Below, piece by piece: positions 59,914-64,000 of a DNA stretch of 64,000 nt (positions are counted from its first letter, which is position 1; each line of letters begins with the position of its first letter). Source of the stretch: Spongiactinospora sp. TRM90649 (GTDB lineage: Bacteria; Actinomycetota; Actinomycetes; Streptosporangiales; Streptosporangiaceae); assembly GCF_029382225.1 (NCBI RefSeq), contig NZ_JARLTC010000032.1, positions 92,250 to 156,249 of the forward strand. The letters are read 5' to 3'. A program made the translations under genes and the position numbers. The notes under the pieces are model-generated. The model was not told the origin of the DNA. It ran no database searches and saw only the letters and a list, made by a program, of their open reading frames with translations.

Positions 59914-60903
59914 TCACAGCTCCACGGACGTCATGTCCGGGTAGCGGTCACCCTGCACCGCTCCCGCCGGAACGGCCTTTTCCAGGGCGGCGAGCAGGTC
60001 CGGGGTCAGGTGCACGTCCGCCGCGGCGGTGTTCTCCTCCAGGTAGCGGATCCGCTTGGTCCCCGGGATCGGGATCACGTCGTCGCCCCTGCTCAGCAGC
60101 CAGGCCAGGGCGAGCTGGGCGGGGGTGCACCCCGCCTCGGCGGCGATGGCGCGGACCTCGGCGACCAGCGCCAGGTTGTGCTCCATCGCCCCGGTCTGCG
60201 TGCGCGGCGCCGACCTGCGGTAGTCGTCGGCGCTCAGGTCGTCGTGCGAGGCGATGGCGCCCGACAGGATGCCCCGGCTGATCGGGGAGTAGGCCACCAG
60301 CGCGATCCCCAGCTCGCGGGCGGTGGGCCGGATGGTCTCCTCGATGTCCCTGGTGAACAGGGAGTACTCGCTCTGCAGGGCGGCGATCGGGTGCGTCGCG
60401 GCGGCCTTGCGCAGGGTGTCGGCGTTCACCTCGGACAGCCCGAGGTGGCGCACCTTGCCCGCCGTGACCAGTTCGCCCATCGCGCCCACCGACTCCTCGA
60501 CGGGCACGTCCGGGTTGCGGCGGTGCATGTAGTACAGGTCGATGTGGTCCACGCCGAGGCGCTTGAGCGAGGCGTCGCACGCGGCGCGGATGTAGGCGGG
60601 ACTGTTGTTCACCTCTCTGGACGCCGGGTCGTCGCCGCGAATGATGCCGAACTTGGTGGCGAGTACCACCTCGTCCCTGTGCCCGGCGATGGCGCGGCCG
60701 ACGAGTTCCTCGTTGTGGCCTCTGCCGTACATGTCGGCGGTGTCCAGGAAGCCGACGCCGAGGTCCAGCGCGCGGTGGATCACCGCGATCGACTCCTTCT
60801 CGTCGGCCGGGCCGTAGAACTCCGACATTCCCATGCAGCCCAGGCCGATGGCGGCGACCTCCGGCCCCCCGTTCCCCAGTCTGCGGTTGATCATTCGCTC
60901 CAT
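59914..60903 (-). CDS. Aldo/keto reductase
   Basis: 329 residues, NADP-dependent barrel enzyme. Catalytic tetrad: Asp in FLDTADMYG, Tyr in MYGRGHNEE, Lys in LATKFG, His in YYMHRRNPD. The NADP-loop appears as IPIPGTKRIRYLEENTAAA, and the C-terminus resembles plant-type AKR13 enzymes. ATG 60903 is chosen because a MerR-type promoter would start the message within a nucleotide or two of it. Function: reduction of an aldehyde or ketone, probably in stress response. Confidence 0.92.
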   Translation of the reverse strand: MERMINRRLGNGGPEVAAIGLGCMGMSEFYGPADEKESIAVIHRALDLGVGFLDTADMYGRGHNEELVGRAIAGHRDEVVLATKFGIIRGDDPASREVNNSPAYIRAACDASLKRLGVDHIDLYYMHRRNPDVPVEESVGAMGELVTAGKVRHLGLSEVNADTLRKAAATHPIAALQSEYSLFTRDIEETIRPTARELGIALVAYSPISRGILSGAIASHDDLSADDYRRSAPRTQTGAMEHNLALVAEVRAIAAEAGCTPAQLALAWLLSRGDDVIPIPGTKRIRYLEENTAAADVHLTPDLLAALEKAVPAGAVQGDRYPDMTSVEL

Positions 60904-60910
60904 GGGGACC

Positions 60911-60941
60911 ACCCTGCCCCCTGGAGTGCGCTCCAAGTCAA
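60911..60941 (-). promoter_or_regulatory. MerR-type promoter with 19-nt spacer before the aldo/keto reductase
   Basis: On the minus strand TTGACT (60941-60936) and CAGGGT (60916-60911) are separated by 19 nt that hold the dyad TGGAG-CGCA-CTCCA. Overlong spacers with a central dyad are the mark of MerR-family activation. No merR gene is in this spacer. Confidence 0.7.
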
Positions 60942-61132
60942 GTTCGGGGCCGACCCTGATAGGGCCTGCCCCAGCATAGGTGAAGTCATCGCAGGTCAAG
61001 GGTGATATGTGAGGCATGTCCCGGTAGAGCCCGCCCTACTCCCCTGGGGGATCCGGTAAGGGACCGGTCAGGGCCGGTTCTGGGGCGATCTCCGATACCC
61101 GGGGCGAGCGCTTGCCGGGAGTGTGGTGAGCC

Positions 61133-61810
61133 ATGGGGACGAAAGCACAATCCAACCTCAAAGGGCTGGTCATCACCGGATTCTCGGCGGTCGTCGTGGG
61201 GGCGGCGGGTATGCTCGGGCTGCACCTCGGCACCGGGCTCGACCCGCTGCACGGGCTCATCAGCGAGTACGCCTTCCAGCCCGGAGGGTGGCTGCTCGGA
61301 GCCTCTCTCACCAGCTTCGCGATCGGGGCCGCGCTCTTCTCGGCGGCCATGATCCGGGCGGCCGGGTGCCGCCGGGTTGCCTGGCTCGTCGCCGCGTGGG
61401 GTCTGTGCATGTTCCTCGTCGGGACCTTCCCGACCGATCCGCCCGGCCTGGCGATGTCCATGTCGGGGGAGATCCACCGCTACGCGGCGCTCGTCGCGTT
61501 CCTCGCCATGCCGCTCGCGGGGCTGCTGCCGGCCCGGCTGCTCGGCCGTGACCGCTCGGCCGTCGCGATACGCGTGCTCAGCGGGATCGCGCTGGTCTGC
61601 CTGGTGAGCGTGCTGGTGCCGTACGCGCTGCGGTTCGCGGGCATTCCGATGAGCAACGAGGACATCCCCGCGGGCCTCACCCAGCGCCTGGTCGTCGTCA
61701 CCGAGCTGGGGGTGCTGGTCCTGCTCGGCCGCGACCTGCTGGTCCGCGCCAAGGGCATCCTGACCCCGGCGGCCGAGCGCGCCGAGCGCCCCGCGCCGGT
61801 GGCCGCCTGA
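61133..61810 (+). CDS. DUF998 membrane protein
   Basis: 225 residues with six hydrophobic segments. The family pattern GLDPLHGLISEYAFQPGGWLL and FLVGTFPTDPPG, then MSGEIHRYAALVAFLAMPLAGLL, is clear. DUF998 proteins are integral membrane proteins of unknown role, some possibly binding lipid or haem. Last 15 residues are Ala/Pro/Arg-rich. The spacer upstream (60904-61132) is shared with the divergent reductase. Confidence 0.85.
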   Translation: MGTKAQSNLKGLVITGFSAVVVGAAGMLGLHLGTGLDPLHGLISEYAFQPGGWLLGASLTSFAIGAALFSAAMIRAAGCRRVAWLVAAWGLCMFLVGTFPTDPPGLAMSMSGEIHRYAALVAFLAMPLAGLLPARLLGRDRSAVAIRVLSGIALVCLVSVLVPYALRFAGIPMSNEDIPAGLTQRLVVVTELGVLVLLGRDLLVRAKGILTPAAERAERPAPVAA

Positions 61811-61839
61811 GCCGCCTGAGCCGTCCGGCCTACGCGGCG

Positions 61840-62130
61840 GTGTTCGCCGAGTCCGCGCCGAGGGTCTCGCAGAGCGCCCGCACCCGGTCGCGGACCCGCT
61901 CGTCGAGCACGCTCGCGGGCCACGGGGGCCACGGGGGCCACGGGGGCCACGGGGGCCACGGGGGACACGGCCTCGACGCCTTCACCACCGACCTCGTGAC
62001 GGCGGCGGCCGGGGCGGCGCTCGACGCCGTGTCCCACGCCTGGGCCGGCGCGGGCGGCCGGGGCGACCGGATCGCCATGGTGGACCGCGCCTTCGCACTG
62101 CTCCGCCCGGCCTGCCTGCCGCGCGAGTGA
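61840..62130 (+). pseudogene. TetR-type C-terminal fragment joined to repeat tract
   Basis: After the repeat tract the plus frame reads GLDAFTTDLVTAAAGAALDAVSHAW, then GDRIAMVDRAFALLRP, as in the C-terminal helices of TetR-family regulators. No HTH precedes it; instead the frame passes through a GHG repeat from the 9-bp units and a nonsense Arg/Ser stretch. It looks like a truncated regulator gene. Confidence 0.5.
61915..61968. repeat. Six 9-bp tandem repeats (GGGGGCCAC)
   Basis: Units at 61924, 61933, 61942 and 61951 are identical; the first (GCGGGCCAC) and last (GGGGGACAC) are variants. It is a plain minisatellite, not a CRISPR. Confidence 0.9.
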
Positions 62131-62161
62131 GGGCCGGTCGCCCTCGGGTAGGGGCGATCGG

Positions 62162-62341
62162 ATGAAGAGTCTCCTGAAGCTCATCTTCGCCCGCAAGCTG
62201 CTCCGCACGCCGCTCGGCGCGGCGGCCCTGGTCGCGGGCTGGTACCTCGGCCACCGCCGCCGCGAACGCAAACGCCGCGAACACGCCGCCGCCGACCCTC
62301 ATTACGTGGAGCCCCGCAAAACCGTTTGGGCGGGAAGATGA
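62162..62341 (+). CDS. 59-residue basic membrane protein
   Basis: Starts MKSLLKLIFARKLLRTPLG, with one hydrophobic segment (GAAALVAGWYLG) and then a very basic run (HRRRERKRREH), ending VEPRKTVWAGR. AGGGG lies 9 nt before ATG 62162. Topology would put the basic tail in the cytoplasm. I do not know the family; short proteins of this kind occur in actinobacteria. Confidence 0.6.
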   Translation: MKSLLKLIFARKLLRTPLGAAALVAGWYLGHRRRERKRREHAAADPHYVEPRKTVWAGR

Positions 62342-62363
62342 TCACGGCCTACCATCCGGATCC

Positions 62364-62672
62364 GTGGCGAGCAGGTTGCGCGAGATCACGCCGGAGCGGA
62401 TCAAGACCGCACTGCGCGAGCGCGCGGGGCGCGTGCTGGCCGTGGCGGCCCACCACGGAGCCCGCCGGCTGGTCCTCGGCGCGTGGGGATGCGGGGTGTT
62501 CCGCAACGACCCGCGCGAGGTCGCCGAGGCGTTCCACGGCCACCTGACCGGCGGCGGGGGGTTCGGCGGCGGGTTCGAGCGGGTGGTGTTCGCGGTCTGG
62601 GACCGCTCAGCCGTCTCCGCCAACCGCGCCGCGTTCACCGGGACCTTCGGGACCCCCGGCGGCGCGTCCTAG
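62364..62672 (+). pseudogene. C-terminal fragment of a TIGR02452-type (PARG-like) protein
   Basis: About 100 codons reading ERAGRVLAVAAHHGARRLVLGAWGCGVFRNDPREVAEAF, then ERVVFAVWDRS. This is the C-terminal part of the TIGR02452 microbial poly(ADP-ribose) glycohydrolase-like family, which is about 250-300 residues; the catalytic N-terminal half is missing. The 3' end overlaps the SRPBCC gene by 66 nt on the other strand. Most likely a deletion remnant. Confidence 0.6.
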
Positions 62673-63053
62673 CCCCTCCAGCAGCCCGGCCCACCCGTCG
62701 CGGGTCTCGCCGGCGAGGCCCGGGGGCAGGCCGGTGTGCCGCAGGACCAGCACCGTCGCGCCGTCGTCGGCCTTGAGCGTGATCTCGACGCGGGACGACC
62801 CCGGCGGGAGGTCGGGCACCCCCGGGGCCTTTTCCCAGCCGAAGGTGAAGACGACCCGCTCGTAGGGCGTCAGCTCCACGAACTCGCCGCGCATGACCGG
62901 CCGGGGGCCGCCGCTCATCCGCACCCGCAGCACGCCCCCGGGCTCCGGGACGGCCTGCGCCTCGCCCCACCACCGCGCCAGCCGTACCGGATCGGTGAGG
63001 AACCCCCAGACCGTCTCGGGACGCGCCTCGATCCGCAGCACGTGCTCGATCAC
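62607..63053 (-). CDS. SRPBCC/AHSA1-type protein coupled to ArsR
   Basis: 148 residues. The lipid/ligand-binding START-like fold shows IEARPETVWGFLTDPVRLARWWGEA, MRGEFVELTPYERVVFTFGWE and ITLKADDGATVLVLRHTGLP. GTG 63053 overlaps the ArsR stop (GTGA). ArsR-AHSA1 operons are widespread and usually respond to small hydrophobic or stress signals. Confidence 0.88.
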   Translation of the reverse strand: MIEHVLRIEARPETVWGFLTDPVRLARWWGEAQAVPEPGGVLRVRMSGGPRPVMRGEFVELTPYERVVFTFGWEKAPGVPDLPPGSSRVEITLKADDGATVLVLRHTGLPPGLAGETRDGWAGLLEGLGRAAGGPEGPGERGAVGGDG

Positions 63054-63364
63054 GCCCCCTCCTCCTTCTCCTCGCGCTCGGCCGCCCGCTTGAGCCGGTC
63101 GAGCGGGCTCGCCCACATGTCCGCGAAGAACGCCGCCGCCTCGGCGAGCCCGCCCGGCCGCAGCCGGTAGAACCGCCGGTTGCCCTCGCGCCGCACATCG
63201 AGCAGCCCGGCCCCGACCAGCACCCGCAGATGCTGTGAGACGGCGGGACGGCTCATCCTGGGAAACCGCCCGGCGATCTCCCCGGCCGGCGCCTCCCGAT
63301 CGCGCACCAGCACGAGGATGGCCCGCCGGGTCGGATCCGCGATCGCGCGCAACGCCTCGTCCAC
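63050..63364 (-). CDS. ArsR-family regulator
   Basis: 104 residues. A winged HTH: VDEALRAIADPTRRAILVLVRD, AGEIAGRFPRMSRPAVSQHLRVLVGAGLL and RREGNRRFYRLRPGGL. No Cys metal pair (no CxC) is visible, so it probably senses something other than a heavy metal. GTG 63364 is chosen because the operator-like dyad lies just upstream. Confidence 0.9.
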   Translation of the reverse strand: MDEALRAIADPTRRAILVLVRDREAPAGEIAGRFPRMSRPAVSQHLRVLVGAGLLDVRREGNRRFYRLRPGGLAEAAAFFADMWASPLDRLKRAAEREEKEEGA

Positions 63365-63367
63365 GTG

Positions 63368-63387
63368 CTTACGATACGGTATGTAAG
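63368..63387. promoter_or_regulatory. ArsR operator-like dyad
   Basis: CTTACGATACGGTATGTAAG is an imperfect palindrome in AT-rich DNA between the divergent arsR and DUF1579-like genes. It could control both. Confidence 0.65.
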
Positions 63388-63422
63388 TATTTAAGCAACT
63401 TCTTACAAACTCGGAGGGTCCC

Positions 63423-63851
63423 ATGCATGACGAGAACCGCCGTCTGGCCGCCCTGATCGGCCGCTGGCGCTCCGAAGGCCGCACCGTCGCCACCCCGGAG
63501 GCCCCGTCCGTCAACATCGGCGGCCACGACGTCTACGAGTGGTTCCCCGGCGAGCAGTTCCTGGTCCACCACGTCGACGTGCTCATGGGCGGCGAAGAGG
63601 TCAGGGCCATCGAGATGATCGGCCCCTACGACCCCGCCACCGCCTCCTACCCCATGCGCGCCTTCGACCACCAGGGCGCCTTCACCACCATGGACGCCAC
63701 CCGCGCCGGCGACACCTGGACCTTCACCGGCCCCACCACCCGAGCCACCCTCACCATCACCCCCGACACCATGCGCGCCCGCTGGGACCGCCTGACCTCT
63801 ACCTCCACCTGGACCCACTGGATGGACATGACCTTCACCAAGGAACCCTGA
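63423..63851 (+). CDS. DUF1579-like lipocalin-type protein
   Basis: 142 residues. The pattern RRLAALIGRWRSEGRT, YEWFPGEQFLVHHVDV, ATASYPMRAFDHQG and ATLTITPDTMRARWDRL matches small beta-barrel DUF1579/nitrobindin-like proteins. GGAGGG lies just before ATG 63423. Divergent from arsR across an operator-like dyad, so probably part of the same response. Confidence 0.8.
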   Translation: MHDENRRLAALIGRWRSEGRTVATPEAPSVNIGGHDVYEWFPGEQFLVHHVDVLMGGEEVRAIEMIGPYDPATASYPMRAFDHQGAFTTMDATRAGDTWTFTGPTTRATLTITPDTMRARWDRLTSTSTWTHWMDMTFTKEP

Positions 63852-63986
63852 CCGGCCCCAGTCAGCCTGTCGTGCTCCAGCCCCGGTCCAGGCAGACCAG
63901 CGGGGGTATCACTCTAAGTGTGGAATGATCACCATGGGTAAACGACTTAGGTGGATCACCTTAACGCTTCGGGGGGAGCGTCAACC

Positions 63987-64000
63987 ATGACGAACACACG
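63987..64000 (+). CDS. Start of a gene cut by the right edge
   Basis: ATGACGAACACACG (MTNT...) follows GGGGGGAG by about 9 nt. Too short to identify. Confidence 0.55.

Larger units (their letters stand above)
61811..62161. other. Stretch of gene remnants and 9-bp repeats
   Basis: No intact gene is seen. A tetR-like fragment lies on the plus strand, a C-terminal-looking minus-strand tail (DERVRDRVRALCETLG) occupies about 61830-61915, and six 9-bp repeats separate them. Confidence 0.55.

Noticed and set aside
61915..61968. CRISPR-like repeats
   Set aside because: Units are only 9 bp with no spacers.
61830..62078. Minus frame with PPWPPWPP repeats
   Set aside because: The repeat is the 9-bp tract read backwards; only its last 26 or so residues look protein-like.
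63934..63990. 18-codon frame MGKRLRWITLTLRGERQP
   Set aside because: No ribosome site at its own start and it ends overlapping the next gene start; a leader peptide is possible but not supported.

Overview
The window is about 70% G+C chromosomal DNA. Codons mostly end in G or C, GTG starts are common, and many genes overlap by 1-8 nt (ATGA, GTGA, TGATG). The content points to a filamentous actinobacterium, most likely Streptosporangiales (Nonomuraea/Streptosporangium-like): L-lysine 6-transaminase, a SARP-type giant regulator, XRE-aminoglycoside-phosphotransferase pairs, Ser/Thr kinases with Pro/Thr-rich outer tails, DUF2510 and DUF427 proteins, and a secreted GH18 chitinase. The genus is inferred. 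I saw no prophage, insertion sequence or CRISPR array.

Layout. 1-2.4 kb: lat, strong hairpins, a LuxR-type DNA-binding protein and tRNA-His. 2.4-10 kb, all minus: oligoribonuclease, a DUF2510 membrane protein, then a row of a degenerate kinase-like protein and two paralogous membrane Ser/Thr kinases. 10-14 kb: a PdxR/MocR regulator divergent from a PNPOx-like flavoprotein with AGTGG-type operators between them, then a phosphotransferase and a short-chain dehydrogenase. 14-28.3 kb: a surface-polysaccharide island (GT2 fused to a polytopic membrane domain, GH26-like hydrolase, DegT aminotransferase, three further GT2 enzymes, polysaccharide deacetylase, flippase, CelD-like acetyltransferase), with small DUF1616-like membrane proteins at both ends. 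28.5-33 kb: an ECF-like sigma factor fused to a zinc-finger anti-sigma-like segment, a membrane helix and an outer domain; a binding-protein/VWA lipid-anchored or membrane-anchored protein; and a CDF-like transporter.

33-37.5 kb is the most unusual part. A 41-residue peptide gene overlaps a YcaO-domain enzyme gene and is followed by a membrane NACHT NTPase gene, all on one strand. 37.6-42 kb encodes exported proteins (chitinase, a small exported protein behind a perfect palindrome, DD-carboxypeptidase, DedA-like protein behind an iron-box-like site). 42-50.4 kb: SARP/AAA/TPR regulator, then AglD-like membrane protein, PIG-L deacetylase, GT4 and DUF2079 genes, which suggest glycolipid or envelope glycan synthesis.

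50.5-56.8 kb: a lipoprotein, a decayed amino-acid permease, a leaderless astacin-like zinc protease, a DUF427 protein, a 32-residue peptide gene, a Trp-rich small protein and an XRE-phosphotransferase operon. 56.8-60 kb: an IclR-pobA-pcaH-pcaG operon turning 4-hydroxybenzoate into 3-carboxymuconate, with a perfect 11-bp-arm palindrome before pobA. 60-64 kb: an aldo/keto reductase behind a MerR-type promoter, DUF998, a patch of gene remnants with 9-bp repeats, an ArsR-SRPBCC operon divergent from a DUF1579-like gene, and the first codons of another gene at the right edge.
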